Shown: piece after piece, positions 48,001 through 55,574 of the stretch
Numbering within the stretch: the stretch's first letter is position 1
Layout: every line of letters begins with the position of its first letter
Source of the DNA: Paenibacillus sp. V4I3
GTDB taxonomy: Bacteria; Bacillota; Bacilli; Paenibacillales; NBRC-103111
Reading direction: 5' to 3'
Length of the DNA: 64,000 bases
Assembly (NCBI RefSeq): GCF_030817215.1
Contig: NZ_JAUSZA010000001.1
Span: 5,678,501-5,742,500, forward strand
The notes under the pieces: generated by a model
What the model was told of the DNA's origin: nothing
Seen by the model: the letters and a program-made list of their open reading frames with translations, nothing else
Databases searched by the model: none
Position numbers and translations under genes: made by a program

Positions 48001-48756
48001 CTACTCCACCGGCTGTCCAGAAGCTTTACGTAACTCATTGGCAATCCAATGTATATAATCGGCTTGATCCACCGCGCCAGATTCGCTTGCTTTCTTCCAA
48101 TCTGGTGAAAGCCATGTATTGATAATTGTATCCACCACTCCGCTATCAAGTGCCGGTTGTTGTTTGATTGCCATCCCTAATTTCCACCCTCCTGCATCGC
48201 CGTTTGATTCGTCTCGGTCGATCCCTATCCCGTTTACAATGATGTCATTCTCATATTGGTACACATTTGGATCATGTAACTTGGCACCACGGCTCCAAGC
48301 ATATGTTTGCCATACCTTTTTAATTACGCCACGCGCTTGCATTTCTTTGCAAATCTCGTATTCACCATAAATGCCAAGTTCGTATCCAGTGATTTGCTCA
48401 TCAAACGCTCTCATATACGCTTCAATTGTACTGTAGTGGGATGAGTTTACGTCTGTATCAACGGCAGCATAGATGACAGTGCCTTCAGGTTGTCCGACTT
48501 CTCTGGCGTACTGAAGCGCCATGGCGCCATCTTCTCGTCCTTGTGAAGCCCCAGCTAGAGCATTACTAGCGCCGCGTTCGAACACAGAGACAAGCCACAA
48601 TCCAGCTGTCAAGCATGTAACTGCTTCTGTGGCTGTGAGTCGTTTGCCAGAACCTTTGGGAGCGAGATAGCGACAGACGAATGTAAACCCCTGACTGACA
48701 AAAAGGGCTGCTGTTTTGGGTGTCAGCGGCGTTGCACAATCAAATCCTTTACTCAT
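48001..48756 (-). CDS. phage lysin, DUF1906 glycoside-hydrolase-like domain
   Basis: 251 residues from ATG 48756 (MSKGFDCATPLTPKTAALFV; SD AAAGGTAG). The DUF1906 (Rv2525c-like) TIM-barrel motifs are YAAVDTDVNSSHYSTIEAYM, GIYGEYEICKEMQ, VWQTYAWSRGAKL and IGIDRDESNGDAGGW. The tail IANELRKASGQPVE is shared with the host paralogue at 39952. It follows the holin with an 8-nt overlap, so it acts as the wall-degrading endolysin. No signal peptide, as expected for holin-dependent release. Confidence 0.88.
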   Translation of the reverse strand: MSKGFDCATPLTPKTAALFVSQGFTFVCRYLAPKGSGKRLTATEAVTCLTAGLWLVSVFERGASNALAGASQGREDGAMALQYAREVGQPEGTVIYAAVDTDVNSSHYSTIEAYMRAFDEQITGYELGIYGEYEICKEMQARGVIKKVWQTYAWSRGAKLHDPNVYQYENDIIVNGIGIDRDESNGDAGGWKLGMAIKQQPALDSGVVDTIINTWLSPDWKKASESGAVDQADYIHWIANELRKASGQPVE

Positions 48757-49255
48757 CTTTATCACTACCTTTCTGACGCTGTGCTCTTTCCATTTTCGCT
48801 CTAATTTCGCTACTGACGAATGACGTTACACTCTTTGGTATCCACTTTTCCCATCCGGCTCGATAGGCATTAGCTGTCATGCTCTCCCATGTGTGATAGG
48901 CAAGCATGATCGTGATTGCGAAGAAGGCGTATCCTGGTTGATTGATGCCAAGAACAGTTAACGTGACTTTATCAAGTAACCACCCAATAAAGGGGATCCA
49001 AAGCATAAGTAAGGTGCGCAATGCTCCGGAAATCCCGTACTCTGAGGAATACGTTTTATCTTTTTTGGCTGCGGCCATTCCTGTGATCCAATCAGCTACG
49101 ATGATAGAGAAGAACAGCAGAAATGCCCAAAACTTTCCGCTGCTAAAAGCTTGACCAATTAAGGGGCCAACGACAGCTCCGGCAAAAGCCGCACCAACAT
49201 TTGTTGGTTTAGCTAGTGTTTCCAATGTGAAAAAAGATTGCAAGAAACGATTCAT
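48749..49255 (-). CDS. phage holin (phage_holin_4 / toxin-secretion holin family)
   Basis: 168 residues, three to four TM helices: VGAAFAGAVVGPLIGQAF, FWAFLLFFSIIVADWITGMA, LRTLLMLWIPFIGWLLD and YAFFAITIMLAYHTWESMTA. The VADWITGMAAAKKDKTYSSE motif is the signature of holin family 4 (D-x-x-T-G). It forms membrane lesions that release the lysin encoded next to it. Confidence 0.9.
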   Translation of the reverse strand: MNRFLQSFFTLETLAKPTNVGAAFAGAVVGPLIGQAFSSGKFWAFLLFFSIIVADWITGMAAAKKDKTYSSEYGISGALRTLLMLWIPFIGWLLDKVTLTVLGINQPGYAFFAITIMLAYHTWESMTANAYRAGWEKWIPKSVTSFVSSEIRAKMERAQRQKGSDKDE

Positions 49256-49287
49256 GAAAACCTCTTTCTGCCATTTCAGGCATAATA

Positions 49288-49322
49288 ATAGCCCCGTTCT
49301 TTGAACGGGGCCTTTTATTTTT
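49288..49322. terminator. hairpin between tail-end genes and holin
   Basis: GCCCCGTTC-ttt-GAACGGGGC, T-rich on the plus side. It may reduce holin expression early or end a short late transcript. Confidence 0.65.
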
Positions 49323-49473
49323 ACGCTGCCGGTTCTTCTATTGGTAATGGTTTTCCGTCTGTGCCAAGATCCATAGCTAAGAGTTCTGCTTCAACTGCAA
49401 GTTTCAAATTGTTGGGAACCTGTGAAAAAGTTTTATACCCTTTGATAATGAGTGTTACATATACAGTGACCAT
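49321..49473 (-). CDS. CD1375-like small phage protein, copy 1
   Basis: 50 residues from ATG 49473 with a very strong SD (AAAGGAGGTGAT). MVTVYVTLIIKGYKTFSQVP then NNLKLAVEAELLAMDLG. The pattern YxxLIxxGxKTxxxVPxxxxxxVxxxL is shared with the next gene and with the CD1375 family found between tail fibre and holin genes in Firmicute phages. Role unknown. Confidence 0.72.
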   Translation of the reverse strand: MVTVYVTLIIKGYKTFSQVPNNLKLAVEAELLAMDLGTDGKPLPIEEPAA

Positions 49474-49495
49474 GATATCACCTCCTTTCAGCAAT

Positions 49496-49526
49496 AAAAA
49501 AAGAAGCCGTATTATGGCTTCTTTAA
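49496..49526 (-). terminator. hairpin overlapping the stop of CD1375-like copy 2
   Basis: Minus-strand AAAGAAGCC-ataatac-GGCTTCTTTTTTT, at and after the stop codon. Confidence 0.65.
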
Positions 49527-49633
49527 ACATTGTTTTCATCCAATAGAGCTTGTACTTCGGCTCTAATCGTTAAAGGCACTTCTTCGATTGTTTTTTTCCC
49601 AGCTATAATTAATTTGAAATAAATAGTTGCCAT
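49523..49633 (-). CDS. CD1375-like small phage protein, copy 2
   Basis: 36 residues: MATIYFKLIIAGKKTIEEVP then LTIRAEVQALLDENN. It is a tandem relative of the gene at 49321 with the same LIxxGxKT..VP pattern. Its stop is built into a terminator stem, which would limit read-through to the holin-lysin genes. Confidence 0.68.
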   Translation of the reverse strand: MATIYFKLIIAGKKTIEEVPLTIRAEVQALLDENNV

Positions 49634-49636
49634 TGT

Positions 49637-49948
49637 TTAGTTTCCTCCAATTAACATTTCATAAATTTCAGTAATAGCTAGCATAGTATCGATGTTTTGA
49701 TCAGAAAGTTCTGCAACTTGCTCTTCAATGTTTAACGGTCGGTTAAATATTTCATAATAAATTTCTTTCGTACTAATACGTATAAATTGTTTAGCTTCTT
49801 TCCCACTATCCAAATTCGGGTATGGGGGAACACTGGACACTTCAATTGTTTCTGGTAAAATGTATTCGGGTATAAACGCTTTATTAACCCATATAGAGTC
49901 CACTTCCCCAATATCGCCATTAATCTTTTTACACCATACATATTGCAT
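49637..49948 (-). CDS. phage tail-fibre-associated protein
   Basis: 103 residues from ATG 49948 (MQYVWCKKINGDIGEVDSIW; SD AAAGGAT). The middle has YILPETIEVSSVPPYPNLDS and the end a helical QVAELSDQNIDTMLAITEIY. This plan (short beta N-terminus, proline-rich linker, C-terminal helix) is common for small proteins between the tail fibre and holin in Firmicute phages. No clear family. The longer open frame upstream overlaps the fibre gene. Confidence 0.65.
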   Translation of the reverse strand: MQYVWCKKINGDIGEVDSIWVNKAFIPEYILPETIEVSSVPPYPNLDSGKEAKQFIRISTKEIYYEIFNRPLNIEEQVAELSDQNIDTMLAITEIYEMLIGGN

Positions 49949-49973
49949 ATTATTCATCCTTTCTAAAAACTTT

Positions 49974-51443
49974 CTAAAGTTGTCTACCCCACGCATACCA
50001 ATACACTCCACCTGTAGGTATTTGGGCACTACCCCATTGTAAATATGTAACCTTTCTCAATAGGTACGAAGCTTCTATTCCATCATTCGCTTTAGCATTC
50101 TGCATTCCATTAGACCACCAACCGCGTTTATTATTGCTGTCATCTAGTGAATAACCACCCCATCCTGTTCCTGTATCGTATCCACCAAAAAACAGCGCTT
50201 CATTAACCAAGAAAGGAACATCAAAATCACAAATATACCAATTACCGACCGTTCTTGTATAAGTAAAACCTGCACGACTCATAAACCCACTAGCATAATA
50301 TCCGCTTTTACTATTTGTACCAGCTATGCCATAAAGAGTTACGCCAGCGGTAATACTAGCCCCAATTAAATCAGGTTCGGCGGCTTGTAATTGAGCAACA
50401 GATACTTTAAGTTCTCCGTCCCCCGAACCACCTTTATAATATCCCTTCGGAGGATAAACAGCTAGTGCACCATCACCCCATTGTGCAGTTCCCTGAGCAT
50501 TAATAACACCCACCATATTCGGCATAGTGCCAGCAGTACCAGCAATAGTTGTACCAGTCAAAACATTCGCGGCAGGAACAACAACAGCAGGAACATTTCC
50601 GCTACCATTATGATAACCTGCAGGAATCGCTTGGCTCGATGCGCTCGGCGTAATTGTTACAGCGCCCCTGTCCGTCATCGTCCCTGCTACACCTGCAATA
50701 GTTGTTCCTGCTTTGACATTTGCTGCTGGAACTGTTACTTGTGAGACTGTTCCGCTGCCGTTGTGGTATCCTGCAGGAATCGTAACTGGACCAGTACCAG
50801 ACGGAGTAAGAGTTGTGGCTCCTCGATCGGTCATTGTCCCTGCTACCCCTGCAATAGTTGTCCCTGCTTTGACGTTTGCCGCAGGAACAGTTACTTGTAA
50901 TACTGTTCCGCTGCCGTTGTGGTATCCTGCAGGAATCGTAACTGGACCAGTACCAGACGGAGTAAGAGTTGTGGCTCCTTGGTTCGGCATCGCTCCTGAA
51001 ATCCCTGAACTATTTCCGTTTGTGAATGTTTTTCCCGTCAACACATCGGCGGCGACTGCATCCCCAGTACCTGTGCTAATTTGTCCGATCTTCGTACTAA
51101 GTTGAGTAAATGTATCGCTTCCCGAGGCTACTACACCCTTGCCAGTAATAGCGGAAGCGACCGCTGTTTTACCGTTACTGACATTTGTAAAAAGCTCTGA
51201 CATGGCACCTTCAACATTTGTCGAAGCAAAATTATTACTAGTATCGACTAAAGTAACATCTGAGCCGGTGAGATTACTTATTTTGTTTCGAATCTCTAGG
51301 AATGCTTTGTAAGTACGATTAAAGAGCCAGTTAAAATAACCGGCTGGAGGCTTGTCATCTGGCTGCCAACCATCCGTTTTCTTTGATGTTGGCGGCTCCG
51401 TGCCTTCTGCCAGCCAATCAGGAAGCTGTTCATCGAAGTTCAT
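49974..51443 (-). CDS. phage tail fibre protein with tandem beta repeats
   Basis: 489 residues from ATG 51443 (SD AAAGGGTG). The N-terminus (NFDEQLPDWLAEGTEPPTSK, KPPAGYFNWLFNRTYKAFLE) is typical of Firmicute tail fibres. Three tandem 52-residue repeats follow (GATTLTPSGTGPVTIPAGYH, NGSGTVLQVTVPAANVKAGT, TIAGVAGTMTDR). A unique C-terminal lobe (GWGGYSLDDSNNKRGWWSNG) probably binds the receptor. DNA copies 1 and 2 of the repeat are almost identical, so repeat number may vary. Confidence 0.85.
   Translation of the reverse strand: MNFDEQLPDWLAEGTEPPTSKKTDGWQPDDKPPAGYFNWLFNRTYKAFLEIRNKISNLTGSDVTLVDTSNNFASTNVEGAMSELFTNVSNGKTAVASAITGKGVVASGSDTFTQLSTKIGQISTGTGDAVAADVLTGKTFTNGNSSGISGAMPNQGATTLTPSGTGPVTIPAGYHNGSGTVLQVTVPAANVKAGTTIAGVAGTMTDRGATTLTPSGTGPVTIPAGYHNGSGTVSQVTVPAANVKAGTTIAGVAGTMTDRGAVTITPSASSQAIPAGYHNGSGNVPAVVVPAANVLTGTTIAGTAGTMPNMVGVINAQGTAQWGDGALAVYPPKGYYKGGSGDGELKVSVAQLQAAEPDLIGASITAGVTLYGIAGTNSKSGYYASGFMSRAGFTYTRTVGNWYICDFDVPFLVNEALFFGGYDTGTGWGGYSLDDSNNKRGWWSNGMQNAKANDGIEASYLLRKVTYLQWGSAQIPTGGVYWYAWGRQL
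50511..50978 (-). repeat. three tandem 156-bp repeats in the tail fibre gene
   Basis: They encode three 52-residue units. The first two differ at very few positions, the third has drifted. A typical substrate for recombination and host-range change. Confidence 0.8.
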
Positions 51444-51460
51444 GTTATTTATCACCCTTT

Positions 51461-52102
51461 CTAAATAGGTAAATCAGGATCATCACCAGGAGTATATACA
51501 GCACCAAAGTAACCGCCTGTAGTCCCCACATCGTTGCTGAAACCTTCAGTGGAACTTGTTTCTGTGGTAGAACCTGAAGCAAATTGAAAAGTTCCTGTCA
51601 TCTCAATGGCGCCCACTCTTACCCCTGCAGCAACCGTTTGTTGAATAATGCGAGCGAATTGAATAGGTGACATACCTGCCTCATTGACCGATTGTAAGGG
51701 AAGTTTGATAAGTGAGATTGTAGCAGGTTCAGGATCAACAGGATCGGTGTAGAGTTCTTTTATTTCTATTTCGCTCGGTTCACAGTCGAGTGCGGTAGAC
51801 AGAACACCGATAATAGTATTAATGTCACCTGTGCTCAGGTTTCGGGCGATCTTGGATTTAATGAGGATACGGTAAACCTCATCGGTAGCAGCTCCACGAG
51901 ATTGGTTAACAATCGTTCCGATTTTATCGAGTGTCGTTCCTTCAGCAATATCAATATCCCGCCAATCCCGAATCCGTTCAAATGTTTCTTCTACATCCCT
52001 CAATTGGTCGGCCATGATGGATAGAAGCTTCCCTATGTTGCTGCTTGGATCTTTCGTAAACTTGTCCGATAGATGCTTAATAATTTTATCAACGGTAATC
52101 AC
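51461..52102 (-). CDS. phage tail protein, YmfQ/XkdU-like (DUF2313-type)
   Basis: 213 residues. KHLSDKFTKDPSSNIGKLLS, QLRDVEETFERIRDWRDID, LDKIGTIVNQSRGAATDEVY and IGVLSTALDCEPSEIEIKEL form the helical-then-beta pattern of XkdU/YmfQ proteins, which sit beside baseplate J in the wedge. GTG 52102 overlaps the baseplate J stop by 4 nt. The C-terminus is Gly/Thr-rich and ends DDPDLPI. Confidence 0.82.
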   Translation of the reverse strand: MITVDKIIKHLSDKFTKDPSSNIGKLLSIMADQLRDVEETFERIRDWRDIDIAEGTTLDKIGTIVNQSRGAATDEVYRILIKSKIARNLSTGDINTIIGVLSTALDCEPSEIEIKELYTDPVDPEPATISLIKLPLQSVNEAGMSPIQFARIIQQTVAAGVRVGAIEMTGTFQFASGSTTETSSTEGFSNDVGTTGGYFGAVYTPGDDPDLPI

Positions 52103-53277
52103 GGACCAACCACCACCGAAATAAGTGTATGAGTAGATGGGGCAACTTCATTGGGTGCAATGTCCAAATTTTCCTCAGACCATGTTATACCGTCCGTACT
52201 AATCTGAACCTGTACATCGCTGACTCCCTCGACAGAATAGGCGGCTGAGATTAACCTTGATTGCACAACGTTGTCTCCCATATTTAGCCCGATGTAAAGT
52301 GTTCCGTCTGCATCTAAGCCGCCAATGTATTTGAGAGCAGCCGACTTCAGCAAGGCATCACCATCTGCAGGATAACGGGCATCCTTTGTAATGGTGAATT
52401 TCACATGTGTGTTGATCTCGTCAGCGTATGAAAATTTCATGATGTGGCTGAATCCAGCATCATCGTTGACAGCAATTGACTCACTCCCATGAGGCTCAAT
52501 CCCTGCTGCTTTTGTGTCCAAAATCGTTTGACCGATATCTATGGGCGAACCCCCAAGAACATAACACTCAAATGATTTACTTGGCCTACCTGCAGAGTCT
52601 GTAACGTTAGAGTAGTTTTCAATGACGGTTGCCGCCCTAACGCCAGAGACTTTCAACAACTCTGCTCGAATTGAACCTATTGTCGCCTTTCCGCGACCTT
52701 CGCTTGATATAGCAAATCTTCCACGGAACTCAGCATCCGTTTCATCTTCTCTGCCGCCTGTAGTTGCTTCGGCATTCGTGGCTGCTGTTATGTTGGTATT
52801 GGGATTCACAATTTCATTGATCTGCCCTGCCGATACATTCCCCGTTTTTCCCGTTTGAATGGCCCGTATGGCACCTGTGCCGGTGCCGCCCGATAATGTA
52901 ATGGATTCCGTTGTCACGAAAATAACCTCATCATTCGTTTGGACGCGAAATCCTGAAGTTTGAATAAACCCATCTGTGCCAGTTAATGTAATGGTCCCCG
53001 TTGCCTGAATGGGCTGTAGAGATTTAATCCCCGCATAGGGTCCCAGCTTTTTTAAACTTGTTCCATTTGCCGTGTTGGGATATGCGCTATTATATACATC
53101 CTCCGCAAGCTGCCAGACAAAAGAAAGGAACCAAGCGAAGATCCGTAGGATGATCCCCATGACAGCGCGCTCGGATGTGTTGATTTGTTGGCCGTAAACT
53201 TCCTTGGCCTTTACTTCCATTTCGGAGAATAGATCGACGAAACGCTTTCGCTTAAATCCGTTTCTATCCAGTGCCAC
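52099..53277 (-). CDS. xkdT: baseplate J/gp47 family protein (XkdT-like)
   Basis: 392 residues from GTG 53277 (SD AGAGGTGG). The Baseplate_J marks are VYGQQINTSERAVMGIILRI, GTITLTGTDGFIQTSGFRVQ, AEATTGGREDETDAEFRGRF and GVRAATVIENYSNVTDSAGR. It forms the wedge arms of the contractile-tail baseplate. The start overlaps the XkdS-like gene by 14 bp. Confidence 0.92.
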   Translation of the reverse strand: MALDRNGFKRKRFVDLFSEMEVKAKEVYGQQINTSERAVMGIILRIFAWFLSFVWQLAEDVYNSAYPNTANGTSLKKLGPYAGIKSLQPIQATGTITLTGTDGFIQTSGFRVQTNDEVIFVTTESITLSGGTGTGAIRAIQTGKTGNVSAGQINEIVNPNTNITAATNAEATTGGREDETDAEFRGRFAISSEGRGKATIGSIRAELLKVSGVRAATVIENYSNVTDSAGRPSKSFECYVLGGSPIDIGQTILDTKAAGIEPHGSESIAVNDDAGFSHIMKFSYADEINTHVKFTITKDARYPADGDALLKSAALKYIGGLDADGTLYIGLNMGDNVVQSRLISAAYSVEGVSDVQVQISTDGITWSEENLDIAPNEVAPSTHTLISVVVGP

Positions 53278-53611
53278 CTTGGACCACCTCTCCTTCCTCA
53301 CTTGTTGCTCTGAATGATATCTGACTCTCGCGTGATTTGGTGTTCAGGTTGACCGTAATTGAATCAATGGTTTGTATTCGGTTTTCTTGCCGGAGTCCTT
53401 TTCGGATCTCTTCCTTAACGGCTTCTTCGCTAATTTGTTTGCCGTTCAGTTTCGAGAAATCAATACCGAGTGATGGATTCAAAAACCATTCCCCTTGATT
53501 CGTACCAAGAATGATTTCGCAGCATTGTGCCAATTCATCGGTACCATCTACCAAAACCAAATCATTATGCTCAATCAACAAATCTCCATTAATTAACTGA
53601 GGAGACTGCAT
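53264..53611 (-). CDS. xkdS: DUF2634 baseplate protein (XkdS / gp25-like)
   Basis: 115 residues. LLIEHNDLVLVDGTDELAQC, LGTNQGEWFLNPSLGIDFSK and EEIRKGLRQENRIQTIDSIT show the gp25-lysozyme-like (W) fold of DUF2634. It links wedge and sheath. Overlaps both neighbours, so it is tightly coupled. Confidence 0.9.
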   Translation of the reverse strand: MQSPQLINGDLLIEHNDLVLVDGTDELAQCCEIILGTNQGEWFLNPSLGIDFSKLNGKQISEEAVKEEIRKGLRQENRIQTIDSITVNLNTKSRESQISFRATSEEGEVVQGGTG

Positions 53612-53985
53612 GAAAACACCCCCACAATGACAGCATCGTTATGATCATGTGATCTCTTGCTATTGGTCACGGCTATTTGTCCGTTTAATGCGTTCTTCAG
53701 TTCATTGTCTGTACAAACCACCAGAACAGTGTCACCGGCATGTAAAGCAGGTGTGTACACACGTTCCACGCCATCAACAAGGAATCGTTGACCGAGTACA
53801 GGAACGTTTAGTATGGGTGCTGGATCACTGTCTGTTTTACGAATAAGGGGTTGAATAGTAGCCATACCCGAACCTGCATCATAGGAGATGATGCGACAAG
53901 GGAAGGAGACAGATAGTGTAGCAGCCATTTTTTCTATGGCACCAAAAATCAGCGCGCCGATTGCTCCGGCAGGATCATTCTTCAT
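53593..53985 (-). CDS. Gp138-N-domain baseplate spike protein
   Basis: 130 residues. The OB-like domain has FPCRIISYDAGSGMATIQPL and PVLGQRFLVDGVERVYTPAL, with HAGDTVLVVCTDNELKNAL. The C-terminus DHNDAVIVGVFSC is the end of the Gp138-N fold. It forms the tail tip under the hub. Coupled by ATGA overlap to the hub gene. Confidence 0.85.
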   Translation of the reverse strand: MKNDPAGAIGALIFGAIEKMAATLSVSFPCRIISYDAGSGMATIQPLIRKTDSDPAPILNVPVLGQRFLVDGVERVYTPALHAGDTVLVVCTDNELKNALNGQIAVTNSKRSHDHNDAVIVGVFSCSLLS

Positions 53986-54770
53986 GGTAGTATCGCCTCC
54001 ACTTCTGTCGTGAAATTTCCAGTATTGCTAAATTTATGAGAACCCGAACGTACATGTACACGCCCTTTAAAAATTGAACTTTTCAAGTCAATGACGGAGG
54101 CGGTTGTTACTCTGTACTGTAGCTGGGAATGAATCGTGAATCCTTTAAAGTTCTCCTCTTCAAAAGTCTCAGGAGAACCGATGAGTCCCGTGTCAGAAGA
54201 TAAGGAAAAGACATCGTCGGCGCCTATTCGTAGATTCCTGATGTAGAGTTTTCCCTTGTTCACATAGGCCGAAGTTCCACAATCTGCAGCCACATCACTA
54301 ATGACCTTTGTGACTTCCCCTTTTGCCGTGTATCCTTCTTCATACCGATAATCTTGGTTTAATTCAAATTGTCCAATCGGGAGCCCAAGTTGACGAGCCA
54401 TGTCTTTCAGAATGTAACTAGCGAGTGTGCTATTTTTATAAGCAATATCGACTTCCCGTTTGGTGATATCATCCGAATCAAGTACATAAATCGATGTGAC
54501 GCGGTCAACACCTTCCCGTTTCGTTATGACTTTGGATACAAATCCGTGAAGGATCAGACCGATATCTCCACGGTAACCGGCATTCACCATTGCTGTTTGG
54601 CCGCGCTTCAATTGAGCAATGGTATCATTAGAAAGGTTCCAGATTTTAATCTCACTTTCGTTCGGTAACGGGTCATTATCAAAAGGAACGGTTCCTTCCA
54701 GTGTGAAATCAGCATTTGAAAACTTCTTGTTACCAATGAGCACTTCAACTACTCGACCAAAGTTAGGCAT
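53982..54770 (-). CDS. phage tail hub protein (XkdQ/gpD-like)
   Basis: 262 residues from ATG 54770 (MPNFGRVVEVLIGNKKFSNA; SD GGTGAAG). Baseplate-hub features: EIKIWNLSNDTIAQLKRGQT, VNAGYRGDIGLILHGFVSKV, LASYILKDMARQLGLPIGQF, TKVISDVAADCGTSAYVNKG and IIDLKSS-like SVIDLKSSIFKGRVHVRSGS. It anchors spike and tube and probably binds the tape measure end. The longer frame to 54800 overlaps the plug gene more. Confidence 0.85.
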   Translation of the reverse strand: MPNFGRVVEVLIGNKKFSNADFTLEGTVPFDNDPLPNESEIKIWNLSNDTIAQLKRGQTAMVNAGYRGDIGLILHGFVSKVITKREGVDRVTSIYVLDSDDITKREVDIAYKNSTLASYILKDMARQLGLPIGQFELNQDYRYEEGYTAKGEVTKVISDVAADCGTSAYVNKGKLYIRNLRIGADDVFSLSSDTGLIGSPETFEEENFKGFTIHSQLQYRVTTASVIDLKSSIFKGRVHVRSGSHKFSNTGNFTTEVEAILP

Positions 54771-55080
54771 CGTCTTCACCGTCCACATATAAGAACACAT
54801 TCACGTTCAGTGTGTCCCATGTGACTACGCTGCTGTTTCCTGATACATCTAGCGGCATGATACTAACAGAAGGAAACCGAGCATCCAAGCTATCATTAAA
54901 CAAAGGCGTGGCGTAAACGATTTTTTCGCCGAGGGCTAGAATGTCTGAGCCTTTTGATAAATCCACGGTGAAAAAGTCATACTCGGCGTTGTAGTGAACT
55001 TCCATCGTGAATATCTCGCCAGACAGAGAAATATCAAAACGGTAAGGGATTAAATTTTTCTCTATTTCCACATATTTCAT
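54763..55080 (-). CDS. phage baseplate plug-like protein
   Basis: 105 residues: MKYVEIEKNLIPYRFDISLS, GEIFTMEVHYNAEYDFFTVD, LSKGSDILALGEKIVYATPL, then NVNVFLYVDGEDDA. This matches the small baseplate plug family of contractile phages (an all-beta fold that closes the tube). Overlaps its neighbours by 4 and 8 nt. Confidence 0.78.
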   Translation of the reverse strand: MKYVEIEKNLIPYRFDISLSGEIFTMEVHYNAEYDFFTVDLSKGSDILALGEKIVYATPLFNDSLDARFPSVSIMPLDVSGNSSVVTWDTLNVNVFLYVDGEDDA

Positions 55081-55574
55081 TGGTCACCCCACGGGCTGCC
55101 GGATTTAAATGTTACTTTCTCGACTTCCTTGTCACTGCTTTTGCTTGTCTTCTTCGTTTGCTTGGTCCCTGAACTGATAATAGGTGCAGTCTGAGCACGA
55201 ACAGGAGCAGGAAGACTTTCCACATAAGAGCTCTCTGCAGTTCGCATTTCTTTTAGCGTCATGGAGAAAGCGAAGCCATTTGCTGTTTTATGATCATGTT
55301 TGGGTGAAAAGCTTTCAATAAGTCCTGTAAAGTAATTTCTACCGTCATAATTAACAATCGTACCTGTGTTCATAGATTTAAGTAATGACTGCCGGATCTC
55401 ATCGGCATTATCCCCAAGGATAAATCCTGAAATAGACATCGAAACGGCTTTACGTTGTACATGATCGGTATTATCAATACCTTTTTCAACGGGCTCGTCA
55501 GTAATATCTATAGCATATTGAGGATCTTCACTTTCAACGGTGATATAATACCCATTAATTTGTGCCAACGGCAT
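55077..55574 (-). CDS. phage tail/baseplate protein (Dit-like or LysM-less XkdP position)
   Basis: 165 residues from ATG 55574 (MPLAQINGYYITVESEDPQY); a TTG at 55568 has better SD spacing to GGAG. N-terminal beta domain with ISMSISGFILGDNADEIRQS-like text (VSMSISGFILGDNADEIRQS) and YDGRNYFTGLIESFSPKHDH, a DUF6046/Dit-like layout, then a Lys/Ser/Thr-rich tail ending in SGSPWGDQ. It sits where LysM-bearing XkdP lies in PBSX but has no LysM. It overlaps the tape measure gene. Confidence 0.72.
   Translation of the reverse strand: MPLAQINGYYITVESEDPQYAIDITDEPVEKGIDNTDHVQRKAVSMSISGFILGDNADEIRQSLLKSMNTGTIVNYDGRNYFTGLIESFSPKHDHKTANGFAFSMTLKEMRTAESSYVESLPAPVRAQTAPIISSGTKQTKKTSKSSDKEVEKVTFKSGSPWGDQ

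Noticed and set aside
50481..51105. Plus-strand ORFs (87 and 130 codons) across the tail fibre repeats
   Set aside because: Their apparent repeats only mirror the coding repeats of the fibre on the other strand.
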